NCBI RefSeq assembly: GCF_000429945.1
Contig: NZ_AUCV01000050.1
Location: forward strand, 1-43,535
Origin: Desulfogranum japonicum DSM 18378
GTDB taxonomy: Bacteria; Desulfobacterota; Desulfobulbia; Desulfobulbales; Desulfobulbaceae
Direction of reading: 5' to 3'
DNA length: 43,535 bases
Positions 23,854 to 34,133 of this stretch are shown in pieces. Numbering within the stretch: position 1 is the first letter of the stretch; each line of letters starts with the position of its first letter. A program made the translations under genes and the position numbers. Under the pieces are notes generated by a model. It did no database searches. It worked only from the letters and a program-made list of their open reading frames with translations, and was not told where the DNA came from.

Positions 23854-25174
23854 TGAAATGCATATTCGCCAAGCCAATCGCCAGACATTGGAGTTGGCAG
23901 AGCTTGAAGTCACTACCTTGGAGACGGCTGAAGACGCGCTAGGCATCATTACCTCTGATTTTCCAGGAATAGTTGTCTGTGATATCAAGCTTCCAGGAAT
24001 GAGTGGCTTGGAATTACAGGAAAAATTGCAGACAATTGACAGGCATCTCCCTGTTATTTTCATTACGGGCCATGGTGATGTGTCTACTGCTGTCCGTGCC
24101 ATGCGTAATGGAGCCTATGATTTTTTGGAAAAGCCCTACTCATCGGAACGGCTGGTGAAAACTGTCACGCGGGCACTTGAAAAACGTATGCTTACGCTGG
24201 AAAACCGACAGCTGCGTACAGAGTTGGAAGCTCATAGTGCACCAGGCCCACGTATTATTGGAAAAACACAGGCCACACAACGCTTACGCGCCACAATTAC
24301 TCAGATTGCCGATACAGGCGCTGATGTTCTGATCGTTGGTGAGACGGGAACAGGTAAAGAACTGGTCGCGCGTTCACTACATGAACATAGCCAGCGCAGG
24401 AATAAGAATTTCGTAGCTGTTAACTGTGGGGCAATTGCTGAGAATATCATAGAAAGTGAGTTGCTTGGACATGAAGCAGGGGCGTTTACCGATGCCAAAT
24501 CCAGGCGTATAGGCAAGTTTGAGTACGCTAATGGTGGTACTTTGCTGCTTGATGAAATTGAAAGCATGCCCCTTCAGATGCAGGTGCATTTGCTGAGGGT
24601 TTTACAGGAAAGGGTTGTTGAGCGGCTTGGCTCAAATAAAACCATACCATTGGATTTGCGTGTTGTGGCGGCAGCTAAAGTGGATCTCAAAGAGGCTTCT
24701 GACAAAGGTGAATTTAGAAAAGATCTCTATTATCGTTTGAATGTGGTTTGTATAGAAATTCCGCCATTGAGAGCCAGAAGGGAGGATATTCCGCTACTCT
24801 TTCATCATTATCTGCTTGTTGCCGGGCATCGTTACCAGAAAGAGGTTCCGGCCCCTCAGTCTTCAGAAGTCAATATGCTGATGGCCTACGACTGGCCGGG
24901 TAATGTGAGAGAATTACGTAATCTTGCAGAACGTTATGTACTTCTTGGTAGCCAGGCTGGATGGTCCATTGACAAACTTCTTTCCTGGGATGTTGCAGAA
25001 ATGTCCGGTAGTTTGAACCAACAGGTGGAACTCTTTGAAAAAACTCTTCTTGAACAGGCTCTTACCGCCCATAAAGGATCATTGAAAGAGGTCATGGCCA
25101 CCCTGTCGTTACCAAGAAAAACTCTCTACGACAAATTACAGAAACATGGCCTGGATAAGAACGACTATAAATGA
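23819..25174 (+). CDS. dctD: Sigma-54-dependent response regulator DctD
   Basis: A 451-residue NtrC-family regulator starting at ATG 23819 within the end of dctB; longer upstream starts have no family match. The receiver domain (1-120) has phosphoacceptor D55 in VVCDIKLPGMSG. The AAA+ domain has Walker A GETGTGKE (174-181), the sigma-54 contact loop GAFTDA (221-226), Walker B GGTLLLDEIESM, and GNVRELRNLAERYV. A Fis-type helix-turn-helix ends the protein (GSLKEVMATLSLPRKTLYDK). Phosphorylated by DctB, it should remodel sigma-54 RNA polymerase at the promoter seen at 25485-25500. Confidence 0.93.
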   Translation: MKMLTKVLFIDDEMHIRQANRQTLELAELEVTTLETAEDALGIITSDFPGIVVCDIKLPGMSGLELQEKLQTIDRHLPVIFITGHGDVSTAVRAMRNGAYDFLEKPYSSERLVKTVTRALEKRMLTLENRQLRTELEAHSAPGPRIIGKTQATQRLRATITQIADTGADVLIVGETGTGKELVARSLHEHSQRRNKNFVAVNCGAIAENIIESELLGHEAGAFTDAKSRRIGKFEYANGGTLLLDEIESMPLQMQVHLLRVLQERVVERLGSNKTIPLDLRVVAAAKVDLKEASDKGEFRKDLYYRLNVVCIEIPPLRARREDIPLLFHHYLLVAGHRYQKEVPAPQSSEVNMLMAYDWPGNVRELRNLAERYVLLGSQAGWSIDKLLSWDVAEMSGSLNQQVELFEKTLLEQALTAHKGSLKEVMATLSLPRKTLYDKLQKHGLDKNDYK

Positions 25175-25200
25175 TGTTTGATGTGAGTCATATTCTTTGG

Positions 25201-25231
25201 GTCACATTGAGAGTGTTTCTCAACGTGTGAC
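25201..25231. promoter_or_regulatory. Long inverted repeat downstream of dctD, possible DctD upstream site
   Basis: GTCACA-TTGAGA and TCTCAA-CG-TGTGAC form a 12-pair stem with a two-base bulge. It lies about 270 bases before the sigma-54 promoter, a usual distance for an enhancer site, but it could equally be part of the dctD terminator. Confidence 0.35.
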
Positions 25232-25253
25232 TTTCCCCTAATAATTTGTACGC

Positions 25254-25287
25254 AATGGGTGGAGTCCCACCCATTGGTCTTTTTTTT
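25254..25287 (+). terminator. Intrinsic terminator after dctBD
   Basis: AATGGGTGG (25254-25262) and CCACCCATT (25267-25275) are perfect arms around AGTC, followed by GGTC and T8. It separates dctBD from the transporter operon. Confidence 0.9.
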
Positions 25288-25484
25288 AGACCTTGCCGCT
25301 GTCGATTCAGGCAGTGCACTCATCTGTATTGCTACCTGACCGCGATGTCATTTGAATGAATTAGAAATATATCAAAATATCGGTCTGTTATTTGTGGGAT
25401 ATTTGGCTGGATGCCACCATTTTTTACCTGTACTGTATTTGTTGATAGGCGTTTTCTTCTTCAAAATGTCCCTTTACCCGGAAC

Positions 25485-25500
25485 TGGCCTCTTCTTTGCT
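25485..25500 (+). promoter_or_regulatory. Sigma-54 (-24/-12) promoter of the dctPQM operon
   Basis: TGGCCTCTTCTTTGCT has GG at 25486-25487 and GC at 25498-25499, exactly ten bases apart, close to the TGGCAC-N5-TTGC consensus. Transcription would start near 25512, giving a leader of about 108 bases before dctP. The neighbouring regulator DctD has the sigma-54 contact motif, which supports the call. Confidence 0.7.
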
Positions 25501-25619
25501 CCTAATTTCAAGTGAAGCTCTATGTTTCATTTACTCTTTCCTGCTTTTTCGTGGGTGGGAATGCATGCAGCCGGATGATTTCCGAGAGCTGTGTCATTAA
25601 AACAATATTGGAGGATTGT

Positions 25620-26612
25620 ATGGTTCGTAAAGTAACATTGGCGTTGGCGTCACTTGCACTTGCAGCAGCTTTTACCAGCAGTTCGGTAATGGCCAAGCAA
25701 GTGGTCATTAAGTTTTCTCATGTTGTGGCCGAGAATACGCCAAAGGGGCAAATGGCTAACAAGTTCAAAGAGCTTGTAGCAGAAAAATTAGCAGATAAGG
25801 TAGTCGTGGAGGTCTATCCTAACTCCCAGTTGTTTGGTGACAATAAAGTGCTTGAGGCAATGCTCTTGGGTGATGTGCAGATGGCTGCGCCGGCATTGTC
25901 AAAATTCGAGAGATATACCAAAGCTGTACAGTTGTACGATTTGCCTTTTCTTTTCAAAGATATGGCAGCTGTAGACAAGTTTCAGTCCAGTGAAGAAGGG
26001 CAAAACATGCTGTCTTCCATGAAGAAGAAAGGTTTGATTGGGCTGGGGTATCTGCACAACGGTTTGAAACAGCTTTCATCATCCCAACCTCTGCGTGTTC
26101 CCGCCGATGCAAATGGGCTGAAATTTCGCATTATGGCCTCAGATGTGCTCGCAGCGCAGTTTCAGGCGGTAAATGCCGTTCCTCTGAAAAAACCATTTTC
26201 TGAAGTTTTCACTTTGCTGCAAACCAAAGCTATCGATGGTCAGGAAAATACGTGGTCTAATATTTATTCCAAGAAGTTTTATGAGGTACAGCCCTACATC
26301 ACAGAGTCTAACCATGGCCTGCTTGACTACATGGTGGTAACTTCTGCCGAGTTCTGGATGGACTTGGATGACGGTCTGCGTAGTGAAATCAAGGCATTGC
26401 TTGATGAATCAATAGCCTTCGGTAACCAAGTAGCTCTGAAAAAATCAGAAGAAGACAAACAGAAAATCATTGAATCTAAACGTAGCGAAATCCTGACTCT
26501 CACTCCTGAAGAGAGAGCACAGTGGGTTGAAGTTATGAAACCTGTGTGGAAGGAGTTTGAAGACGAAGTTGGCAAAGACTTGATTGATGCTGCTTACAAT
26601 TCCAATATGTAA
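25620..26612 (+). CDS. dctP: TRAP transporter solute-binding protein DctP
   Basis: A 330-residue periplasmic protein from ATG 25620, with TTGGAGGATT as ribosome site. Residues 1-25 are a signal peptide (RKVTLALASLALAAAF...VMA, cleaved before KQVV). The mature protein has the DctP pattern: IKFSHVVAENTPKGQMANKF, VEVYPNSQLFGDNKVLEAML, GLKFRIMASDVLAAQFQA with the carboxylate-binding arginine (R in FRIM), and FTLLQTKAIDGQENTWSN. It should bind succinate, fumarate or malate and pass it to DctQM, driven by an ion gradient rather than ATP. Confidence 0.94.
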   Translation: MVRKVTLALASLALAAAFTSSSVMAKQVVIKFSHVVAENTPKGQMANKFKELVAEKLADKVVVEVYPNSQLFGDNKVLEAMLLGDVQMAAPALSKFERYTKAVQLYDLPFLFKDMAAVDKFQSSEEGQNMLSSMKKKGLIGLGYLHNGLKQLSSSQPLRVPADANGLKFRIMASDVLAAQFQAVNAVPLKKPFSEVFTLLQTKAIDGQENTWSNIYSKKFYEVQPYITESNHGLLDYMVVTSAEFWMDLDDGLRSEIKALLDESIAFGNQVALKKSEEDKQKIIESKRSEILTLTPEERAQWVEVMKPVWKEFEDEVGKDLIDAAYNSNM

Positions 26613-26648
26613 GTCTTATCAGGTTGGTTATTTTATTTCGTGCCGGTG

Positions 26649-26676
26649 ATGGGCGGGGACAGATGTCCCTGCCCAT
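26649..26676 (+). other. Hairpin in the dctP-dctQ gap
   Basis: ATGGGC-G-GGGACA and TGTCCC-T-GCCCAT pair along almost their full length with one G.T wobble. TTGTGG follows instead of a U-run. Such a hairpin could protect the dctP message or cause partial termination, so that binding protein exceeds membrane subunits. Confidence 0.55.
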
Positions 26677-26699
26677 TGTGGTGTGAGGGGATTGGCTAT

Positions 26700-27245
26700 A
26701 TGTTCTTTCGATTAATAAATAAAGCGGAGGAGGCAATTATCAGTCTGCTTCTTATCGCAACGACATTGCTTGTTTTTGCAGATGTGATCATGCGGTTTGT
26801 CTTTAATACCGGATTTTTATGGACCCAGGAATTGACGTTGCACATGTCTGCCTGGTTCGTCCTTTTTGGCACATCTTATGGTATCAAGGTTGGATCCCAC
26901 ATCGGAGTTGATGCCTTTGTCAAGCTTTTCCCAAGGGGAATACGACGCGCATTAACAGTTGTGGCTTGTTTACTTGCACTCAGCTATTGCGGGCTGATTA
27001 TGTATGGAAGCTGGATTTACCTGGAAAAAATGAAAAAAATCGGCATTGAGCTGGAAGATTTACCAATACCCACTTGGCTGGCCCATGGAATGCTTCTGGT
27101 TGGTTTTATTTTTATCAGTGTACGATTGCTTATTCTTTTGGTGCAGGTGATTATAGGTCAGGCTGATTGTTTCCGTCATGTGGATGAGGCCAAAGAAAGT
27201 ATGGAGATTGTTGAGGAACTCAAAGAAGATGGAGGCATGGCATGA
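26700..27245 (+). CDS. dctQ: TRAP transporter small permease DctQ
   Basis: A 181-residue membrane protein from ATG 26700 (GAGGGGATTGG in front). Four helices are visible: about 12-32 (AIISLLLIATTLLVFADVIM), 45-62, 85-107 (ALTVVACLLALSYCGLIMYG) and 128-150. Conserved DctQ features include DVIMRFVFNTGFLWTQEL and GIKVGSHIGVDAF. The C-terminus is acidic and helical (VDEAKESMEIVEELKEDGG). It ends in the ATGA overlap that starts dctM, so translation is coupled. Confidence 0.92.
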   Translation: MFFRLINKAEEAIISLLLIATTLLVFADVIMRFVFNTGFLWTQELTLHMSAWFVLFGTSYGIKVGSHIGVDAFVKLFPRGIRRALTVVACLLALSYCGLIMYGSWIYLEKMKKIGIELEDLPIPTWLAHGMLLVGFIFISVRLLILLVQVIIGQADCFRHVDEAKESMEIVEELKEDGGMA

Positions 27246-28639
27246 CAACAGCTGCACTGTTTATTCTGCTATTTGTGTGTATGCTTCTGGGCATGCCCAT
27301 TGCGCTCGCTTTGGGACTTTCCAGTATCACTACCATATTGTTTTTTTCCAGTGATTCTTTAGCCTCAATAGCTCTGAAGCTTTTTGAAGCGCTTTCTGAG
27401 CATTATACCCTGCTGGCAATTCCGTTCTTTATTCTTTCTTCAGCCTTTTTATCTACAGGTGGTGTTGCAAAACGCATTATCCGTTTTGCATTGAGTCTGG
27501 TTGGTCATATTCGAGGAGGATTGGCCATGGCTTCCGTCATGGCTTGTATGATCTTTGCTGCAGTTTCCGGTTCATCCCCTGCAACAGTTGCCGCTATCGG
27601 ATCCATTGTCATTGTGGGGATGGTTAAGGCTGGTTATCCAGAGAGTTTTGCAGCAGGTGTTATCACCAATGCTGGTACATTAGGGATTTTGATTCCACCC
27701 TCAATTGTTATGCTGGTATATGCTGCGGCAACAGAGGAGTCTGCAGCACGCATGTTTATGGCTGGGTTTATTCCCGGTCTGATGATGGGTGGCTTGCTGA
27801 TGCTGGCCATTTACATAGCTGCCAGAATTAAAAAACTCCCTGCTCAACCGTGGGCAGGTTTTAAAGAAGTTTTTTCTTCCGGAGCTTCCGCGTTCGGCGG
27901 CCTGATGCTTATTATTATTGTTTTAGGATCCATTTATGGTGGTATAGCAAGTCCAACTGAAGCTGCTGCTGTGTCAGCGGTTTATGCCTTTCTGGTATCA
28001 ATATTCGGGTACAGGGATGTAGGACCATTGCGCAATACTGCGTGGCATAATCCTGGCGAGTCCATTGGCGCAGCTGTTGGCCGCAACTGCTTGAGAATCG
28101 TTGCAGCTGTTCCCATGTGCGTTGTGGATAAAGATGTGCGTAAAATTGTACTGGATGCGTCAAAGGTATCCATTATGCTGCTTTTTATCATCGCAAATGC
28201 CATGCTCTTTGCCCATGTACTGACGACAGAGCGCATTCCCCACCATCTTGCAGAGTTGATCATAGGATGGGGATTGGAACCCTGGATGTTTCTCATTGTG
28301 GTGAATCTACTTCTGCTATTGGCAGGAAATTTTATGGAGCCTTCAGCCATTCTTCTGATCATGGCTCCCATTCTTTTTCCCATAGCTGTTAAATTGGGGA
28401 TTGATCCTATCCACCTTGGTATCATCATGGTGGTGAACATGGAAATCGGTATGCTTACCCCGCCGGTAGGCTTAAATCTTTTTGTTACCGCCGGTATAAC
28501 AGGAAACAGCATCGGATGGGTTATCAGAGCTTCTCTGCCGTGGCTGCTCTTGCTGATATTCTTTTTGCTCATCATTACGTATGTTCCACAGGTTTCACTG
28601 TTTTTGCCAGAATATCTTGATAAAATACAAGGGTATTAA
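27242..28639 (+). CDS. dctM: TRAP transporter large permease DctM
   Basis: A 465-residue polytopic protein, starting in a four-base overlap with dctQ. It has about 12 helices and the DctM hallmarks: LLGMPIALALGLSS, AIPFFILSSAFLSTGGVAKR, AAVSGSSPATVAAIGSI, GTLGILIPPSIVMLVY and GMLTPPVGLNLFVTAGI. These form the elevator-type transport core. It is some 35-40 residues longer than usual; the extra part lies in the middle loop, around RDVGPLRNTAWHNPGESI to VPMCVVDKDVRKIV (about 257-305). The insert looks translated normally and is not a frameshift. Confidence 0.93.
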   Translation: MTTAALFILLFVCMLLGMPIALALGLSSITTILFFSSDSLASIALKLFEALSEHYTLLAIPFFILSSAFLSTGGVAKRIIRFALSLVGHIRGGLAMASVMACMIFAAVSGSSPATVAAIGSIVIVGMVKAGYPESFAAGVITNAGTLGILIPPSIVMLVYAAATEESAARMFMAGFIPGLMMGGLLMLAIYIAARIKKLPAQPWAGFKEVFSSGASAFGGLMLIIIVLGSIYGGIASPTEAAAVSAVYAFLVSIFGYRDVGPLRNTAWHNPGESIGAAVGRNCLRIVAAVPMCVVDKDVRKIVLDASKVSIMLLFIIANAMLFAHVLTTERIPHHLAELIIGWGLEPWMFLIVVNLLLLLAGNFMEPSAILLIMAPILFPIAVKLGIDPIHLGIIMVVNMEIGMLTPPVGLNLFVTAGITGNSIGWVIRASLPWLLLLIFFLLIITYVPQVSLFLPEYLDKIQGY

Positions 28640-28652
28640 CTCTTTGTTCCTC

Positions 28653-28685
28653 TTCAGGGGTCTGCTTTAATCTCGGACCCCTGAA
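28653..28685 (+). terminator. Hairpin between dctM and uspA
   Basis: TTCAGGGGTC (28653-28662) and GACCCCTGAA (28676-28685) are perfect 10-base arms; only TTTCTC follows. It is a possible leaky terminator, so uspA may be partly co-transcribed with the transporter. Confidence 0.5.
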
Positions 28686-28724
28686 TTTCTCAGCATTCTA
28701 TTTACCATCGGAGGAGGATACTTC

Positions 28725-29216
28725 ATGATTCCCCAAATACAAAAAGTCCTGTACGCAAGCGACCTTGGCGAGCATACCAGACCGGTTTTTGCACGTGCAG
28801 TAAGCCTTGCTCGACGATATGGGGCAGAACTGCTGATGGTTCATGTGGTTGAACCCCTTGGTGTAACAGGCACTTCAATTATTGAGAGCTATCTTCCCGA
28901 GGAAACCGTTCATAAAATTCAAAAAAACGGTGGAATGGCAGAAATGATGGAGCGGGTAAAACGCCAGTTGCATGATTTTGCTGAGGAGGAATTGAAGGAG
29001 GAGACACCTGAGCGTGTACCTGCTATTGAGGTACATGTCACCCTTGGGATGCCAAGTAGAGAGATAATGCGTATAGCTGAAGAAAATAATGTGGACGTTA
29101 TTGTCATGGGAAAAAGTGCCCATAGTTTTTTTGGTAATACCATGATGGGGACATGTGCCAGAAGGGTAACTCGTCACAGCAATATACCTGTGTTTCTTAT
29201 TCCCAACAATGGATAG
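28725..29216 (+). CDS. Universal stress protein (UspA family)
   Basis: A 163-residue single-domain Usp with a very strong ribosome site (GGAGGAGG). The fold is marked by VLYASDLGEHTRPVFARAVSLA, LLMVHVVEPLG, and the C-terminal VDVIVMGKSAHSFFG...CARRVTRHSNIPVFLIP. The usual ATP-loop G-2x-G-9x-G reads G-K-S-A here, so nucleotide binding is uncertain. Usp genes next to TRAP transporters are common (for example TeaD with TeaABC), where the Usp modulates transport. It could do the same for DctPQM. Confidence 0.88.
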   Translation: MIPQIQKVLYASDLGEHTRPVFARAVSLARRYGAELLMVHVVEPLGVTGTSIIESYLPEETVHKIQKNGGMAEMMERVKRQLHDFAEEELKEETPERVPAIEVHVTLGMPSREIMRIAEENNVDVIVMGKSAHSFFGNTMMGTCARRVTRHSNIPVFLIPNNG

Positions 29217-29288
29217 AATAATTATCTGTAACCAGGAGCCTTTCCCCCTGTGTTAGGGAAGGAAGTTGTCAAATTGTAAGAGAAGTAT

Positions 29289-29313
29289 CCCCGCATGTGA
29301 TCAACATGCGGGG
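29289..29313 (+). terminator. Terminator-like hairpin between convergent uspA and L,D-transpeptidase genes
   Basis: CCCCGCATGT (29289-29298) and ACATGCGGGG (29304-29313) are perfect arms around GATCA. A T6 run appears about 17 bases later. Convergent genes on both sides make a terminator role likely. Confidence 0.6.
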
Positions 29314-29333
29314 CCTCGTTGCATTTGGTTTTT

Positions 29334-31073
29334 TCATTGTTCATTTTTGAAAAATCGTTTCGTAAGCTGCAAATCCTTAGCGTATATATCCCGGTAAAAA
29401 ATAAGCTCGTCGGTTTCCGGGTCTGCATAAACAGTCATATACAGAAGATGAATAGGGATAGGGTTATCAAGGAGGACGACCTGGGTCTGACCTCTTTTTA
29501 GGACATCTTCTATTTGCTGCCGTGACCAGCTGCGTTTATTTCCTGCAAGCAGATATTGGGCAAGTTCCACAGGTCTGCTGACTCGGATACAGCCATGACT
29601 ATAGGCTCTTGTGGCGTTTTGAAAAAGGTTGTGAGTCGGTGTGTCATGGAGGTAAATATTGTGTTTGTTGGGGAACATGAACTTTAATTGGCCCAGGGAG
29701 TTTTCTGGGCCTGGATCCTGTCGAAATCTATAACGTCGTATCCCCTGGCCGAGTTTTTTCCAATCAATAGCCTGAGGATTTACCTCTTTCGCATCCTGCT
29801 CCCATCCGGCAAATATTCGCATATTTTTTTCTTGAAGATAGTTTGGATTGTGAATCTGCTGGGGAAGGATTTCACGTACAGCTATACTCACCGGAACATT
29901 CCAATAGGGATTCAACACAAGATACCGCATTCTGTCGCTGAAAAGGGGGGTTTTATGGTCAATTTCACCTACAATTACAGGCATATGCAAGTCGACCTTT
30001 TCGTTGTTGAGAATTGTCAGTTGATATCCTGCTATATTGACGAGAATCTGTTTGCCAACCATCCTGTGCGGTAACCAGCGCCATCGCTCCATATTGATGC
30101 GAATTCTCTGGATAAGAGCGGAAGGGGGAGTATTCAGAGCAATGATCGTATCGCTGCCAATGATACCATCCTGGGTAAGATTAAATTTTCTTTGAAAGGC
30201 GCGAACAGCTTCCACTATTCGAGGACTGTAGAGATTGGTTGCATCCGGAATGTAACTCTCTCTCAGGTATCCTTCACTTTTTAAGCGCTGTATGAGGAGA
30301 GGTATTCTTTGGTCAGACATTCCAGGTTTAAGGACAGGACCTGACGGCACAGTGGGAAACCCACCGTTCTTTGCAAAAGTACGGTAGCGCGCCAAGCCAT
30401 TTTTTAACGCGTGATATTGATGGTGTTGCGGTTTATGACGATTTAAAAAATCGGTGATATTCTCTGTCGTCGTAATTTGTTTAAGCAGAAGAGCCACGTC
30501 AATGGTAAGTGATTGCTGTGGAGAATAAACGTCATTTTGCAACAGGTTTGGCGGATTGGTTCCTGCGACCGTGTCAACCATGTAATGGACCAGAGCCGTG
30601 GAAAGGAGGAGGTCCAGTTTAGCCTGATATTCTGGAAAAGGGATGTTCCAGAGCTGGCTAATATCCTTAATGAAATAGTCTTCAGGGTTGAGACCATCAC
30701 TCCATGCTTCAGTCAATATGAGGAACAGTTCCTTGGCTTTCTGAGTTGGGCCGGACGTGGACGTCCAGAGAGGTAAGAAATTATTTCTTTGATAATACTG
30801 CGTAATGGCCTGATTAATCAATCTGCTTCTTGGGTCGGTAGGGTTGTTGGACGTGTATGTCTGTTGTAAATGGCTCTGGCTTCTCTCTTGCGTGGTAGGT
30901 AAAGCTTGTGATGAAGAGGGCAATTGCTGAGCTCGCACGCTATCTGTCAATACCGCATACTGGATAAGAGAATAGCAAAGAAGCAGTCCAAGGTGATTCA
31001 GTTTTGGAAAATGCACGATAGTAATATTGGCTTTGGAAGTGTTACAGGTATATGAAACAGTGGCTACAATCAA
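29334..31073 (-). CDS. L,D-transpeptidase, YcbB/LdtD-type
   Basis: An exported protein of about 579 residues. The start is uncertain: 31073 is TTG, and a GTG about 20 codons later would give a cleaner signal peptide (PKLNHLGLLLCYSLIQYAVL). The order is an N-terminal scaffold domain (about 75-230), a peptidoglycan-binding domain (about 265-310, VEAVRAFQRKFNLTQDGIIG), and the YkuD catalytic domain with LHDTPTHNLF and the active-site cysteine in YSHGCIRVSRP (about 493). It would form 3-3 crosslinks or attach proteins to peptidoglycan in the periplasm. It is transcribed alone. Confidence 0.88.
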   Translation of the reverse strand: MIVATVSYTCNTSKANITIVHFPKLNHLGLLLCYSLIQYAVLTDSVRAQQLPSSSQALPTTQERSQSHLQQTYTSNNPTDPRSRLINQAITQYYQRNNFLPLWTSTSGPTQKAKELFLILTEAWSDGLNPEDYFIKDISQLWNIPFPEYQAKLDLLLSTALVHYMVDTVAGTNPPNLLQNDVYSPQQSLTIDVALLLKQITTTENITDFLNRHKPQHHQYHALKNGLARYRTFAKNGGFPTVPSGPVLKPGMSDQRIPLLIQRLKSEGYLRESYIPDATNLYSPRIVEAVRAFQRKFNLTQDGIIGSDTIIALNTPPSALIQRIRINMERWRWLPHRMVGKQILVNIAGYQLTILNNEKVDLHMPVIVGEIDHKTPLFSDRMRYLVLNPYWNVPVSIAVREILPQQIHNPNYLQEKNMRIFAGWEQDAKEVNPQAIDWKKLGQGIRRYRFRQDPGPENSLGQLKFMFPNKHNIYLHDTPTHNLFQNATRAYSHGCIRVSRPVELAQYLLAGNKRSWSRQQIEDVLKRGQTQVVLLDNPIPIHLLYMTVYADPETDELIFYRDIYAKDLQLTKRFFKNEQ

Positions 31074-31175
31074 GTGAAAGTATACACTAAAAATGAGAGG
31101 GAGGAAATGAACTTCGAAAGATGGATGATTCTGATTATCGTGTGGGACTGGTGGACAGGTTACAAGGTTATGGGT

Positions 31176-31213
31176 AAAAAAAACGCCCGGCCCATATGTT
31201 GGACCGGGCGTTT
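31176..31213 (-). terminator. Intrinsic terminator of the sdhCAB operon
   Basis: On the minus strand AAACGCCCGG (31204-31213) pairs with CCGGGCGTTT (31181-31190) and is followed by further Ts down to 31176. It lies 24 bases after the sdhB stop. Confidence 0.9.
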
Positions 31214-31236
31214 GTATGTGGTTCCGTTAGACCTTG

Positions 31237-32001
31237 TTACTCAGCGTAGGTAAATGCCGCTTTAAGATATTCGCGGTTCAGGCGTGCAATATTACGGATG
31301 GAAATGCCTTTTGGACAGACATTTTCACATTCTCGTTCATTACCACAGTTACCAAACCCTTCATTGTCCATACATGCAACCATATTTAATGCACGTTTTT
31401 TCGCTTCAAGTTGGCCTTGCGGAAGCAGGGCCAGCTGAGAAACCTTAGCTCCTATAAAGAGCATTGGGACAGCGTTGGGGCAGGCAGCCGCGCATGCTCC
31501 GCAACCGATACAGGCTGCAGCGTCCATGGCTGCTTCGGCAACATGCTGGGGAATCAGGATATTGTTACCATCCTGAGGAGAGCCTGTGTTTACAGAAACG
31601 AATCCGCCAGCCTGGATGATTCGATCCAGGGCAGACCTGTCAACCACCAAGTCTTTAATAACAGGAAAGCCCCGTGCTCTGAATGGTTCAATAACAATGG
31701 TATCGCCATCTTTGAAGCTGCGCATATGCAGCTGACACAGAGTTGTTTCTTTTTCAGGGCCGTGTGCAGTTCCGTTGACCACAGCTCCGCACATGCCGCA
31801 TATACCCTCGCGGCAGTCGTGATCAAAGGATACAGGCTCGTGCCCTTTCATTGCTAACCATTCGTTCAATACGTCAAGCATCTCGAGAAAAGAGCTGTCG
31901 GTACTGATATCTTTCAAAGCGTGATCTTCAAAATGGCCTTTAGCAGTAGGTCCATTTTGTCTCCATATTTTCACTATGATATTAATCGTTTTCGATGCCA
32001 T
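31237..32001 (-). CDS. sdhB: Succinate dehydrogenase/fumarate reductase iron-sulfur subunit
   Basis: A 254-residue electron-transfer subunit. The [2Fe-2S] cysteines are C63, C68, C71 and C89 ([11 protein letters not shown]...TLCQ). The C-terminal ferredoxin domain has [17 protein letters not shown] and [14 protein letters not shown] for the [4Fe-4S] and [3Fe-4S] clusters. The sequence follows the Bacillus/epsilonproteobacterial group (with [15 protein letters not shown]) rather than E. coli SdhB. It passes electrons between SdhA and the di-haem SdhC. Last gene of sdhCAB. Confidence 0.95.
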   Translation of the reverse strand: MASKTINIIVKIWRQNGPTAKGHFEDHALKDISTDSSFLEMLDVLNEWLAMKGHEPVSFDHDCREGICGMCGAVVNGTAHGPEKETTLCQLHMRSFKDGDTIVIEPFRARGFPVIKDLVVDRSALDRIIQAGGFVSVNTGSPQDGNNILIPQHVAEAAMDAAACIGCGACAAACPNAVPMLFIGAKVSQLALLPQGQLEAKKRALNMVACMDNEGFGNCGNERECENVCPKGISIRNIARLNREYLKAAFTYAE

Positions 32002-32072
32002 GAGATGTCTTCTGCGTTGTGGTTAATGCTCCAGTGGTACACCCACATTCCAGTACGATAGATGAGTATTCC

Positions 32073-34001
<1,929 letters not shown>

Positions 34002-34032
34002 AATCTTTTCTTCTTGCTAAGGGTGGAAAGTG

Positions 34033-34058
34033 AAGGCCGACGTTCAACGTCGTTCCTT
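34033..34058 (-). other. Small hairpin in the sdhC-sdhA gap
   Basis: CGACGTTCAACGTCG (34038-34052) is a near-perfect palindrome, flanked by AAGG/CCTT that extends the stem. No U-run follows on the minus strand, so it is probably a transcript-processing or stability element. Confidence 0.35.
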
Positions 34059-34133
34059 AGTATACAAATCCATTTTTACCCAGCCGGTGTACCTGTCGGA
34101 AGAAGGCTGGATATAATCATGATCAGGTTGCTC

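Noticed and set aside
25352-25600. 82-codon hydrophobic plus-strand frame before dctP
   Set aside because: No ribosome site, and it contains the sigma-54 promoter; hydrophobicity comes from T-rich leader DNA.
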